Shown here: positions 10,849-18,654 of the stretch, piece by piece
Layout: the number at the start of each line of letters is the position of its first letter
Numbering within the stretch: position 1 is the first letter of the stretch
Assembly: GCA_945787635.1 (NCBI GenBank)
Contig: CALZIK010000146.1
Span: 62,001 to 126,000, forward strand
Source of the DNA: Thermoanaerobaculia bacterium
GTDB taxonomy: Bacteria; Acidobacteriota; Thermoanaerobaculia; Multivoradales; JAHEKO01
DNA length: 64,000 bases
Direction: 5' to 3'
Translations under genes and position numbers: made by a program
Notes under the pieces: generated by a model
What the model saw: only the letters and a program-made list of their open reading frames with translations
What the model was told of the DNA's origin: nothing
The model's database searches: none

Positions 10849-12252
10849 ATGTCCGAGAAGCGACTCGAGAAGGACAGTCTGGGCGACATCGAGGTACCGG
10901 CGGACGCCTACTACGGCGCCCAGACCGAGAGGGCGAGGCGCAACTTTCCAATCAGCGGACTGGTCTTTCCCCGCCGCTTCATCGAGGCCCTCGGCCTGAT
11001 CAAGGGAGAGGCCGCCACCGTCAACGAGGAGATGGGGCATCTGGATGCGACGCTTGCCGGAGCCATCCGGCAGGCGGCCCAGGAAGTCTCGGACGGAGAT
11101 CTGGATCGCCACTTTCCACTGGACATCTTTCAGACCGGGTCGGGCACTTCGACCAACATGAATGTCAACGAGGTGATCTCTAACCGGGCGATCGAGATCT
11201 TGGGGGGCGAGGTCGGCAGCAAGAAACCCGTTCATCCGAACGATCACGTCAACCGGGGCCAGTCCTCGAACGATGTGATCCCCACGGCCATCCATGTTTC
11301 CGCCTATGCCGCCATCGCCGTAGACCTGGAGCCGGCGTTGCTGGAGTTGGCCGAGGGGCTCGAGACGAAGGCCACCGAGTTCGACGACGTGGTCAAGATT
11401 GGGCGAACGCATCTGCAAGACGCCGTTCCGGTGCGGCTAGGCCAGGAGTTCTCGGGCTACGCTCAGCAGATTCGCAACGGCCTCGAACGCCTCGCGGCGG
11501 CCAAGCCGAGGCTGGCGGAGCTGGCGCTGGGCGGCACCGCGGTGGGCACGGGCTTGAACGCGCCGGAGGGCTTCGCGGATGGGGTCATCGCGGGACTGGC
11601 CGAGCGCACCGGTCATCCGTTCGTCCCGGCGCCCAATCGATTCGAGGCTCTGGCCGCGAAAGACGCTGCGGTGGAGGCGTCGGGAGCGGTGAAGGTGGTC
11701 GCGGTCTCGCTGACCAAGATCGCCAACGACCTGCGCTGGCTGGCTTCCGGGCCGCGCTGCGGAATCGGCGAGATCCGCCTGCCGAGCCTGCAACCCGGAA
11801 GCTCGATTATGCCGGGCAAGGTCAATCCGGTGATCCCGGAATCCGTGCTCATGGCCGCCGCTCAGGTCGTTGGCAACGACACCACGATCACGATGGGGGG
11901 CATGTCCGGAGTGTTCGAGCTCAACGTGATGATGCCGGTCATTGCCTACAACCTTCTCCAGTCCATCTCGATCACGGCCAATGTCAGCTCGAACCTGGCC
12001 CGCCGTTGCGTTGCCGGCATCGAAGCGGATCGCCAGCGAGCCCGCGACATGGTCGAGAAGTCGCTCGCCATGGTGACCGCCCTGGCTCCCAAGATCGGCT
12101 ACGATCGCGCCGCGGAGATCGCCAAGGAAGCCTACAAGACCGGACGGACCGTGCGCGAGCTGGCGATCGCGAAGGCGGTGCTCCCCGAAGAGGAGCTCGA
12201 GCAGGTCCTTGATGCGCGAGCGCAGACCGAAGGTGGCGTCCGCGGCGATTGA
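10849..12252 (+). CDS. fumC: Class II fumarate hydratase
   Basis: This 467-residue TCA-cycle enzyme interconverts fumarate and malate and belongs to the iron-independent fumarase/aspartase superfamily. It starts ERLEKDSLGDIEVP, with YYGAQTERA typical of FumC. GSGTSTNMNVNEVI and the signature GSSIMPGKVNP (residues 317-327) carry the catalytic flexible loop, and THLQDAVPVRLGQE the second conserved region. The ATG at 10849 has AAGGAAGGAG upstream. Aspartate ammonia-lyase is the main alternative, but the TERARRNFPISG segment fits fumarase. The 3' end overlaps the dinB start by about 41 bases. Confidence 0.95.
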   Translation: MSEKRLEKDSLGDIEVPADAYYGAQTERARRNFPISGLVFPRRFIEALGLIKGEAATVNEEMGHLDATLAGAIRQAAQEVSDGDLDRHFPLDIFQTGSGTSTNMNVNEVISNRAIEILGGEVGSKKPVHPNDHVNRGQSSNDVIPTAIHVSAYAAIAVDLEPALLELAEGLETKATEFDDVVKIGRTHLQDAVPVRLGQEFSGYAQQIRNGLERLAAAKPRLAELALGGTAVGTGLNAPEGFADGVIAGLAERTGHPFVPAPNRFEALAAKDAAVEASGAVKVVAVSLTKIANDLRWLASGPRCGIGEIRLPSLQPGSSIMPGKVNPVIPESVLMAAAQVVGNDTTITMGGMSGVFELNVMMPVIAYNLLQSISITANVSSNLARRCVAGIEADRQRARDMVEKSLAMVTALAPKIGYDRAAEIAKEAYKTGRTVRELAIAKAVLPEEELEQVLDARAQTEGGVRGD

Positions 12253-13366
12253 AGAAGCCCCCGAGCCGGCCTCGGAGAACGGGCTCGCCGCCGCGCGGGA
12301 TCGCCGGATCCTGCACTGTGACATGGACTGCTTTTACGCAGCGGTTCATATGCGCGACGACCCCGCGCTAAGGGGCAAGCCGGTGGTGATCGGCGGCACT
12401 CCGGAGGGAAGAGGCGTGGTGGCGGCGGCGAGCTACGAAGTTCGGGCCTTCGGAGTGCGCTCCGCGATGCCGGCCGCTCGTGCCAAGCGCTTGTGTCCCG
12501 ATGCGGTGTTCTTGCGGCCGGATTTCGGCCGCTACCGGAGCGAATCCGCTCAGATCTTCGAGATCTTCAGGCAGTTTTCCGACCTCGTTCAGCCGGTCTC
12601 GATCGACGAAGCCTATCTCGACGTCTCGGGTGTCTGGCGTGACTACGGCAGCGCGACGGAACTGGCCAAGCGGCTGCGCGCGCGTATTCTAGAGGAGCGA
12701 GGGCTCACCGTGAGTGTCGGTGTCGGCCCGAACCGGTTAGTGGCGAAGATCGCATCGGATCACGACAAACCGGACGGCCTCACTGTCGTGTCGCCGCGCA
12801 GAGTGGGTCGATTCCTCGCTCCGCTTCCGGCGCGCAAGCTCCCCGGTGTGGGTCCGGTCACCGCTCGCAAGCTCTCCTCCCTCGGTTTCGAGACCATTGG
12901 GGACCTGCGCAAGGAGACCCGTGAGCGACTCGAGCAGCTGCTGGGTGGCTACGGCGGTGTTCTGTATCGGTACGCTCGCGGCATCGACGAACGCCCGGTC
13001 AGGATCGATCGGGTACGCAAGAGCCTGAGTTCGGAGACCACCTACGCTCGCGATCTGGCGACCGAGGCCGAGGTGCGTGCCGAGGTCGCTCGCCTCGCCG
13101 ACGGCGTGGCCGCGTCCCTCGAAAAGCGCGAGCTTTCGGCGGGAACCGTGACGGTGAAGGTGAGGTACTCCGATTTCGAGACCGTGACCCGTTCGCTGAC
13201 GCTTTCGGCCCCGACTTCCGAAGCCTCCGTGCTGCGTTCGACTGCTCTGGTGCTCTTGGCGCGTACCGACGGCGGCCGGCGACCCGTGCGGCTTCTCGGC
13301 GTCGGGTGCTCGAATTTCATGCATGGCTCGATCGAGCAACTGCGTCTGTTCTCGTCGGGAACCTGA
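12212..13366 (+). CDS. dinB: DNA polymerase IV (Y-family translesion polymerase)
   Basis: This 384-residue error-prone polymerase extends past DNA lesions. The palm motif HCDMDCFYAAV near residue 35 holds the first catalytic Asp. YEVRAFGVRSAMP is the family signature, and SIDEAYLDVSG near residue 130 supplies the second catalytic Asp-Glu pair. A helix-hairpin-helix thumb (LPGVGPVTARKL) and a little-finger domain follow. Start choice is uncertain: ATG 12212 (with TTG 12209 directly before) lies inside fumC, while GTG 12233 is also in frame. All candidates precede the conserved part by 25-35 residues. No LexA-like operator was seen; coupling to fumC is the visible context. Confidence 0.94.
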   Translation: MRERRPKVASAAIEEAPEPASENGLAAARDRRILHCDMDCFYAAVHMRDDPALRGKPVVIGGTPEGRGVVAAASYEVRAFGVRSAMPAARAKRLCPDAVFLRPDFGRYRSESAQIFEIFRQFSDLVQPVSIDEAYLDVSGVWRDYGSATELAKRLRARILEERGLTVSVGVGPNRLVAKIASDHDKPDGLTVVSPRRVGRFLAPLPARKLPGVGPVTARKLSSLGFETIGDLRKETRERLEQLLGGYGGVLYRYARGIDERPVRIDRVRKSLSSETTYARDLATEAEVRAEVARLADGVAASLEKRELSAGTVTVKVRYSDFETVTRSLTLSAPTSEASVLRSTALVLLARTDGGRRPVRLLGVGCSNFMHGSIEQLRLFSSGT

Positions 13367-13408
13367 GCTCGGGAACCGGAGCTCGAGGGTTCTCACCCTG
13401 CTGCCGGT

Positions 13409-13437
13409 TTGCGCGCCACCACTCGAGCGGGTAGGTT
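13409..13437 (+). promoter_or_regulatory. Promoter of the FKBP gene, leaderless geometry
   Basis: TTGCGC (13409-13414), a 17-bp spacer and TAGGTT (13432-13437) form a sigma-70-type promoter. The ATG at 13445 follows after 7 nt, so transcription would begin at or just before the start codon. No Shine-Dalgarno is present. Confidence 0.55.
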
Positions 13438-13444
13438 ACGCGCC

Positions 13445-14254
13445 ATGAAGACCTCGAACTCACACCGAATGCTCGCAGTACTTCTCGTCTTGGCTCCGTC
13501 CGCTTTGGCGGCCGCAATTCCACCTCCCGCGGACGTTGCCGCTCCGCCGGCCGACGCACGGCGAACCGCATCGGGCCTCGTGACGAAGGTACTGGTGGCC
13601 GGCACAGGCACCGAGCACCCGCGGGCGACCGACATCGTCAAGGTGCACTACACCGGTTGGAGCACCGATGGCTCGATGTTCGACAGCTCGGTCGAACGGG
13701 GCCAGCCAGCCGGCTTGCCGCTGGATCGAGTGATCCCCGGATGGACGGAGGGCATCCAACTCATGGTGGTCGGAGAGAAACGTAGACTGTGGATCCCCGA
13801 GCATTTGGCCTACGGCGGTGAGGAGGGCAGACCGGTGGGAATGCTGGTCTTCGACGTCGAGCTTCTGGGTTTCAGCAGTCCGCCGCAGCCGCCGCCGGTG
13901 CCCGAAGACGTGGCTGCGCCTCCGGCCGGCGCCCAGTTCACCGGTTCGGGGCTCGCCAGCAAAGTACTCGAGCCCGGTTCGGGCACCGAGCATCCGAAGA
14001 AAGCCAGCAGGGTGACGGTGCATTACTCGGGCTGGACCACCGACGGAAAGATGTTCGACAGCTCGATCACGCGCGGCAAGGCCGCTGCGTTCCCGTTGAA
14101 TCAGGTCATCAAGGGTTGGACCGAGGGTGTGCAGCTGATGGTTGTCGGGGAGACCCGGAGATTCTGGATTCCGGAGAATCTCGCCTACCAGGGCAGAAAG
14201 GGCTTTCCCGCGGGCACGCTGGTCTTCGACGTCCAGCTACTCAGCTTCCAGTAG
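13445..14254 (+). CDS. Secreted tandem FKBP-type peptidyl-prolyl isomerase
   Basis: This 269-residue protein has a signal peptide (residues 1-24, MLAVLLVLAP core) and two FKBP domains, at about residues 45-142 and 168-269. Each starts with a GL-x-x-KVL-x-x-G-x-GTEHP segment and contains VHYTGW or VHYSGW, DGSMFDSS or DGKMFDSS, VIPGWTEG or VIKGWTEG, LMVVGE and WIPE-x-LAY. Both keep the hydrophobic pocket residues (Tyr, Phe-Asp, Val-Ile, Trp). A Pro-rich linker PPQPPPVPED joins them. It probably acts in the periplasm in protein folding. A duplication within one reading frame is clear from the near-identical motif order. Confidence 0.93.
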   Translation: MKTSNSHRMLAVLLVLAPSALAAAIPPPADVAAPPADARRTASGLVTKVLVAGTGTEHPRATDIVKVHYTGWSTDGSMFDSSVERGQPAGLPLDRVIPGWTEGIQLMVVGEKRRLWIPEHLAYGGEEGRPVGMLVFDVELLGFSSPPQPPPVPEDVAAPPAGAQFTGSGLASKVLEPGSGTEHPKKASRVTVHYSGWTTDGKMFDSSITRGKAAAFPLNQVIKGWTEGVQLMVVGETRRFWIPENLAYQGRKGFPAGTLVFDVQLLSFQ

Positions 14255-14266
14255 CGCTGCCCAAGC

Positions 14267-14650
14267 CTAGCGTTCCCGCAGTCGATCGAGCCGGCGCCGG
14301 TCGCGCTTCGTCGGGCGGCCCTGTCCCGGCTCTCGCTCCGGGAGGCCCGACGCCCGGGCAGGTCGCCGGGTTGTGGTGTTCGGGCGGAGAAGTTCCGGAG
14401 GCGTCAGGTCCTCGAACACCCGCATGGCTTGGTCTTTGGGCAGAGGCCGATCACGCAGCTCGCGCACCTCGAGGAGGCGGCCGTGCTCGCGAAACGAGAC
14501 CTCTATCCGGTCACCTAGAGCCAGCGCTCGATGCGCCTTGGCGATCAGGTCGTTGACCCGAACTCTCCCGGCGTTGCAGGCCTTGGTCGCCTGACTGCGG
14601 GTCTTGAAGACCCTGGCGATCTGGAGCCACTTGTCAAGGCGGACCGACAT
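14267..14650 (-). CDS. hslR: S4-domain RNA-binding protein, HslR (Hsp15)-like
   Basis: The 127-residue protein begins with an S4 RNA-binding domain (RLDKWLQIARVFKTRSQA, with ACNAGRVRVND, residues 4-32). This is the pattern of Hsp15/YrfH, which rescues 50S subunits carrying a nascent chain. The C-terminal third is Arg/Pro-rich (ending RPTKRDRRRLDRLRER) and basic, suitable for rRNA contact. The start is ATG 14650; TAGGCT lies 7 nt upstream and no Shine-Dalgarno is seen. It converges with the FKBP gene and diverges from the potassium channel gene. Other S4 proteins (RsuA, RluB) are larger and have a catalytic domain that is absent here. Confidence 0.88.
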   Translation of the reverse strand: MSVRLDKWLQIARVFKTRSQATKACNAGRVRVNDLIAKAHRALALGDRIEVSFREHGRLLEVRELRDRPLPKDQAMRVFEDLTPPELLRPNTTTRRPARASGLPEREPGQGRPTKRDRRRLDRLRER

Positions 14651-14657
14651 CGCACAA

Positions 14658-14663
14658 AGCCTA
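14658..14663 (-). promoter_or_regulatory. -10 box of hslR-like gene, leaderless geometry
   Basis: Reading the minus strand, TAGGCT is followed by 7 nt and then the ATG at 14650. No Shine-Dalgarno is present. The -35 region has no clear match. Confidence 0.5.
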
Positions 14664-14717
14664 CCAGCGGAGCCACCCGTCGATTCGAGGCCGGGGACGG
14701 CGGCTTCTGGCCTACAC

Positions 14718-14723
14718 TAGAAT
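14718..14723 (+). promoter_or_regulatory. -10 box of the potassium channel gene, leaderless geometry
   Basis: TAGAAT is followed by exactly six bases and then the GTG start at 14730, which has no Shine-Dalgarno. It faces away from the hslR-like promoter, 55 bp away. Confidence 0.55.
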
Positions 14724-14729
14724 CGAGCA

Positions 14730-16397
14730 GTGCTCGGACCCAGACAACGTTTCGGACTGCTTCTTCTCGGTTTGCCCGTCGTCATCGTGTTCGTGGCCGT
14801 GGTCTACATGCTCGCCATGGGCGCTCTCGAGGATCAGTCTCGGAGTTTCTGGCAGGCGCTGGGGTGGTCCGCCGAGACGCTTTCGACCACGGGCTACGGA
14901 TCCGACACCAGTTGGAACCATCCGGTGATGGTGATCTTCGTGGTCATCGCGCAGTTTCTCGGCGTCTTCATCGTCTTTCTGATTGTGCCGATCTACCTGA
15001 TTCCGGTTCTCGAAGAGCGTTTCGAGTCGAAGCTTCCCAAGGGAGCGCCGAACGCCCGAGACCACATTCTCGTCTACCAGTACGGAGCGCCGGTGGCGAC
15101 CCTGCTCGACGAGATGCGTCGCGCCGATCTCGCGACGGTGGTGATCGAGGACGACGAGGGGGTCGCGCGCAGGATTCTGGAGCGGGGCTACAGGGTAATC
15201 CTCGGGAATCTGGACAGCGGAGCCTTGGAAAGCAGCAATCTCGCCGAAGCCAGGGCCCTGGTCGCCAACGGCACCGACGACGAGAACGCCGCGGTGATTC
15301 TGGCGGCCCGGCAGGCGGGATTTCAGGGCGACATCCTGGCGTTGGTCGAGGAGCCCTACCACCGCAAGCCGATGATGCTGGCCGGCGCCACCGCGGTGTT
15401 CACTCCGCGGCACATTCTCGGTGCGGCTCTGGCGGCTCGAGCCAGCGAACGGATCAGCCCGCGGGTCGAAGGCGTCCAGGTTCTGGGCAGGCTGGTGGTG
15501 AGCGAGGTGCGGATCGGGCCGCAGAGCGAGCTGATCGGCAAGACTCTTCGCGAGGCCGACTTGAGCGGCCGGGCCGGTATCACGGTGATCGGGCAGTGGG
15601 TCGAAGGCACCCTCAAGGTACCACCCACCGCCGACATGAAGCTGGTCGCCGGTGGAATCCTGATCGTCGCCGGCAGCGGCGAGGCGATTCACCGGCTCGG
15701 GGAGGTCTGCGCCGGGACCACGACGTTGCGACGCAGCGGTCCCTTCGTTCTCGCCGGCTACGGCGAAGTCGGTCAGAAAGTGGCTCAGCTGCTTCGCGAC
15801 GCCGGCGAGCGCGTGGAGGTCATCGACCGGGAGCCGGCGGAGGGCGTCGATCGGGTCGGAGACATTCTCGATCACCACGTGCTCGCGATGGCCGAGCTCA
15901 GCCAGGCGCAGGCAGTGATCCTGGCGGTGGACAGCGATGCCGCGACGCTGTTTGCGACCGTGATCCTGAAGGACTTCGCCCCGAGCGTGCCGGTCATCGC
16001 GCGGGTCAACCAGGCCCAGAACGTGGATCGGATCCATCGCGCCGGAGCCGACTTCGCGCTGTCGATCAGCCAGGTCTCGGGTCAGATTCTCGCCGGCCGA
16101 CTCTTGGGCAGGCAGACCATCTCGCTCGGGCCCCGGGTGCAGGTTCTCAAAGTGTCCTCCTCGGGGCTCGAGGGCCGGCATCCGGCCGAGCTCGGGATTC
16201 GCGAGCGCACGGGAGTCTCGGTGGTGGCCGTCGAGCGGGGCGAGGAGTTACTTCTCGAGTTCGGGCCGGACTTCAAATTCCTCGAGGAGGACGAGGTCTA
16301 CGTGTGCGGGAACTTGGAAGCCACGCAGTCGTTCGTCGAAACCTTCCCGCAGAAGGCTCGAACCGCCGAATCGAGCGCAACCGGCTCGGCGGCCTAG
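14730..16397 (+). CDS. Two-TM potassium channel with double RCK (TrkA-N/TrkA-C) domains
   Basis: This 555-residue inner-membrane protein has TM1 (residues ~8-30), a pore loop with selectivity-filter sequence TTGYGSD near residue 55, and TM2 (residues ~68-92). Two cytosolic RCK modules follow: TrkA-N near 110-230 and 335-450, each with a TrkA-C-like segment. The second Rossmann motif is VLAGYGEVGQKV, while the first (VYQYGAPV) has lost the Gly-rich pattern and probably does not bind nucleotide. The filter differs from canonical TVGYGD by Thr for Val and by Ser between Gly and Asp. It probably forms a K+ channel gated by cytosolic ligand. The first RCK domain may have only a structural role. 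Confidence 0.87.
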   Translation: MLGPRQRFGLLLLGLPVVIVFVAVVYMLAMGALEDQSRSFWQALGWSAETLSTTGYGSDTSWNHPVMVIFVVIAQFLGVFIVFLIVPIYLIPVLEERFESKLPKGAPNARDHILVYQYGAPVATLLDEMRRADLATVVIEDDEGVARRILERGYRVILGNLDSGALESSNLAEARALVANGTDDENAAVILAARQAGFQGDILALVEEPYHRKPMMLAGATAVFTPRHILGAALAARASERISPRVEGVQVLGRLVVSEVRIGPQSELIGKTLREADLSGRAGITVIGQWVEGTLKVPPTADMKLVAGGILIVAGSGEAIHRLGEVCAGTTTLRRSGPFVLAGYGEVGQKVAQLLRDAGERVEVIDREPAEGVDRVGDILDHHVLAMAELSQAQAVILAVDSDAATLFATVILKDFAPSVPVIARVNQAQNVDRIHRAGADFALSISQVSGQILAGRLLGRQTISLGPRVQVLKVSSSGLEGRHPAELGIRERTGVSVVAVERGEELLLEFGPDFKFLEEDEVYVCGNLEATQSFVETFPQKARTAESSATGSAA

Positions 16398-16687
16398 GAG
16401 GCTCGGAGCTTGCGGACCGACCGTTCGAGCCGTTCTTCGATTCGCAGCCGTTCGCGAAGGTAGTTGTCGCGCTCCTCCTGCCGTGCCGCGGGATCGGCAA
16501 GCCGCGCGAGGCGGTCGCGATGGAGGATCTCGAGCTGGGCCAGGTCAGCCCGCGCCTTCTGTCTGGCTTCGGCTACGCGAGCTCGGGTCTCGTCGGTCAG
16601 GGCTCCCTTGCTGGGCTTTTCGATGCCCTGGCTCTCGAGTCGCTCGAGAGCGACCTCGTACGCCGACTTCATCCCGGATTTGGTCAC
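16394..16687 (-). CDS. Small charged helical protein of unknown function
   Basis: This 97-residue protein, rich in Arg, Glu, Ala and Leu, is predicted from its heptad-like pattern to be almost wholly helical or coiled coil (SAYEVALERLESQGI near the start; RERLRIEERLERSVRKL near the end). Short proteins with a KSAYE-x-A-x-ERL opening recur in bacteria without assigned function; that is recollection, not a search. The GTG at 16687 is chosen because a TACTGT -10 box lies exactly six bases upstream; an internal ATG at 16672 is the alternative. Its stop overlaps the potassium channel stop in the opposite direction. It is likely cytoplasmic. Confidence 0.7.
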   Translation of the reverse strand: MTKSGMKSAYEVALERLESQGIEKPSKGALTDETRARVAEARQKARADLAQLEILHRDRLARLADPAARQEERDNYLRERLRIEERLERSVRKLRAS

Positions 16688-16693
16688 CGAGGC

Positions 16694-16699
16694 ACAGTA
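16694..16699 (-). promoter_or_regulatory. -10 box of the small helical protein, leaderless geometry
   Basis: On the minus strand TACTGT is followed by six bases and then the GTG at 16687. No Shine-Dalgarno is present. The rest of 16700-16908 holds only one short hairpin, GGGGA/TCCCC at 16826-16840. Confidence 0.4.
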
Positions 16700-16923
16700 T
16701 CATCGGAGATGGCGGGTCGCAGCCGGCAGAGACGCGCCGCGGGGTGCCAACTTGGCGCAATCGGCGTCGGACACGGACCTCCGCCATGAATCGACAGGCG
16801 TACTTTCGCGGGGGCCGAACGAACCGGGGACCGTCTCCCCGTCGGGCATCGGATTTGCTGCGAGGCCCAAGGACACAAACCGAGGCCGGACCCCTACGGT
16901 CGGCAACACGAGGAGGAGCGGAA

Positions 16924-17913
16924 ATGATCGAAGCACGGGATCTGACGCGTCGGTACGGTGAGTTCACGGCCGTCGATGGTCTGTCCTTTTCGATCGAGGA
17001 AGGCGAGATCGTGGGCATTCTGGGACCCAACGGCGCCGGCAAGACCAGCACGATCAGAATGATCACCGGCTTTTTGCCGCCCACACAAGGGCGAGTGACC
17101 GTGGCCGGCAAGGATCTTTCGAGAGACTCGGTCGCCGCTCGAGGCGCGCTCGGCTATCTGCCCGAGAATGTCGCCCTCTACACCGACATGAGAGTGAGCG
17201 AATACCTGGCCTATCGGGCAATGCTGGAAGGCATGGGCAGGCACGAGTCGCGGGGGCGCATCGGGGAGGTTCTGGCGCGTTGCCTTCTGGAGGATGTTCG
17301 CGAGCAGATCATCGGCACTCTGTCGAGGGGCTACCGGCAGCGGGTCGGACTCGCCACGGCGATTCTGCATCGGCCCAAGGCGCTGGTCCTCGACGAACCG
17401 ACCATCGGCCTCGACCCCAAGCAAATCGTGGCGATCCGCAAACTCATCCGCGAGTTGGGGCGGGAGAGCACACTGGTGCTTTCGACACACATTCTGCCCG
17501 AGGTCGAGCTCTTGTGCGATCGCGTGATGATCATCGATCGCGGCAAGTTGGTGGCGGAAGGCTCTCCGGAGAGCCTGCGCGCGACTTCGACCGCGGCCGC
17601 AAGGATCCGGGTCGTGCTCAAGCAGGACCAGCCGGAGGCCGCCGGTGTATTGGGCAGCTTGCCGGGAGTCTCGTCGGTCCGCGACGTCGGCGAGGGGGGG
17701 TTCGAGATCGAATGCCTAGCGGACGATGACCCGCGGGAGATGATCTTCCGGGCGGCGGTCGAGCGGCACTGGGTCCTGCTCGAGCTGGTCCGAACCCAGG
17801 CCTCGCTCGAGGACGTCTTCGTGCGCCTGACGACCCAGGAGGTGGAGTCACCGCTCGACGTCGACTCCGGCCGGGCCGAGCTCTCCGATGGAACCGAGGA
17901 GGTGGCGTCATGA
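16924..17913 (+). CDS. ABC transporter ATP-binding protein, GldA/NatA-like
   Basis: This 329-residue ATPase has Walker A GPNGAGKTS near residues 38-46, a Q-loop region, ABC signature LSRGYRQRV near residue 138, Walker B LVLDEP near 156 and the switch His in STHI. An extra C-terminal domain of about 100 residues is typical of the GldA/YadG/CcmA group. The ATG at 16924 follows GAGGAGGAG. It overlaps the permease gene by four bases (ATGA) and is followed by GldG-like and DUF4340 proteins. This order is known from gliding-type (GldA-GldF-GldG) and related export systems. The substrate is unknown. With MglA and PilT elsewhere in the window, a role in surface motility or envelope export is possible but unproven. 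Confidence 0.92.
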   Translation: MIEARDLTRRYGEFTAVDGLSFSIEEGEIVGILGPNGAGKTSTIRMITGFLPPTQGRVTVAGKDLSRDSVAARGALGYLPENVALYTDMRVSEYLAYRAMLEGMGRHESRGRIGEVLARCLLEDVREQIIGTLSRGYRQRVGLATAILHRPKALVLDEPTIGLDPKQIVAIRKLIRELGRESTLVLSTHILPEVELLCDRVMIIDRGKLVAEGSPESLRATSTAAARIRVVLKQDQPEAAGVLGSLPGVSSVRDVGEGGFEIECLADDDPREMIFRAAVERHWVLLELVRTQASLEDVFVRLTTQEVESPLDVDSGRAELSDGTEEVAS

Positions 17914-18650
17914 GCGCGTTTCTGGCGACCCTCAACCGGGAGCTGAGGGCATATTTCTTTTCGCCTTTGGCGTACATCGTGATGGCCGCGTTGCTGCTGA
18001 TCAACGGCTTCGTGTTCTGGCTGATCGTGAGCTTTCTGAGCGATCCGCGGGCCGCTGTCGGCGCGCCGCTCGAGCTGTTCTTCGGCCAGACGTTCTTTTT
18101 CTGGCTGGTGCTGCTGTTCATGACGCCGGTCTTGACGATGCGTCTCCTGAGCGAGGAGCGAAGGAGCGGAACGATCGAGGTCTTGATGACCGCGCCGGTG
18201 ACCGAGACGCAGATCGTTCTGGGCAAGTTCTTCGCAGCCCTGGCGTTCTACATCGTGCTCTGGCTCCCGACGCTGGTCTACGCTGGAGTGATCGCCCGGT
18301 ACAGCTCCGTCGATTGGGGACCAGTGGCCTCCGGGTACCTGGGCATCGTCGGGGTGGGCTCGGTGTTCCTCGCCGCGGGAGTCTTCGCGTCGGCGTTGAC
18401 GCGGAGTCAGCTGGTCGCGGCACTCGTGACGTTCATGATCCTGGTCCCGATGTTCACCTTTGGCCTGCTCGAGAATCTGTTCAACGCCGAGCCTGCCAAG
18501 CAGGCCTTCGGATACTTGAATCTCTGGCAGCACATGGATGATTTTTCGCGCGGAATCGTAGACACCCGGCGGCTGGTCTACTACCTATCGGCGACCGCCC
18601 TGTTTCTTTTCCTCGCGGCGCGGACCCTGGCGGTCAGGAAGTGGAGGTGA
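17910..18650 (+). CDS. ABC-2 type permease, GldF-like
   Basis: This 246-residue membrane protein has six predicted TM segments. The N-terminal NRELRAYFFSPLAYIV opens the ABC-2 fold, and RLLSEERRSGTIEVLMTAPV is the conserved cytoplasmic loop of this subfamily that contacts the ATPase. The start overlaps the ATPase stop (ATGA). It forms the membrane channel with the ATPase at 16924-17913. Length and motif order match GldF. Confidence 0.92.
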   Translation: MSAFLATLNRELRAYFFSPLAYIVMAALLLINGFVFWLIVSFLSDPRAAVGAPLELFFGQTFFFWLVLLFMTPVLTMRLLSEERRSGTIEVLMTAPVTETQIVLGKFFAALAFYIVLWLPTLVYAGVIARYSSVDWGPVASGYLGIVGVGSVFLAAGVFASALTRSQLVAALVTFMILVPMFTFGLLENLFNAEPAKQAFGYLNLWQHMDDFSRGIVDTRRLVYYLSATALFLFLAARTLAVRKWR

Positions 18651-18654
18651 CCGC

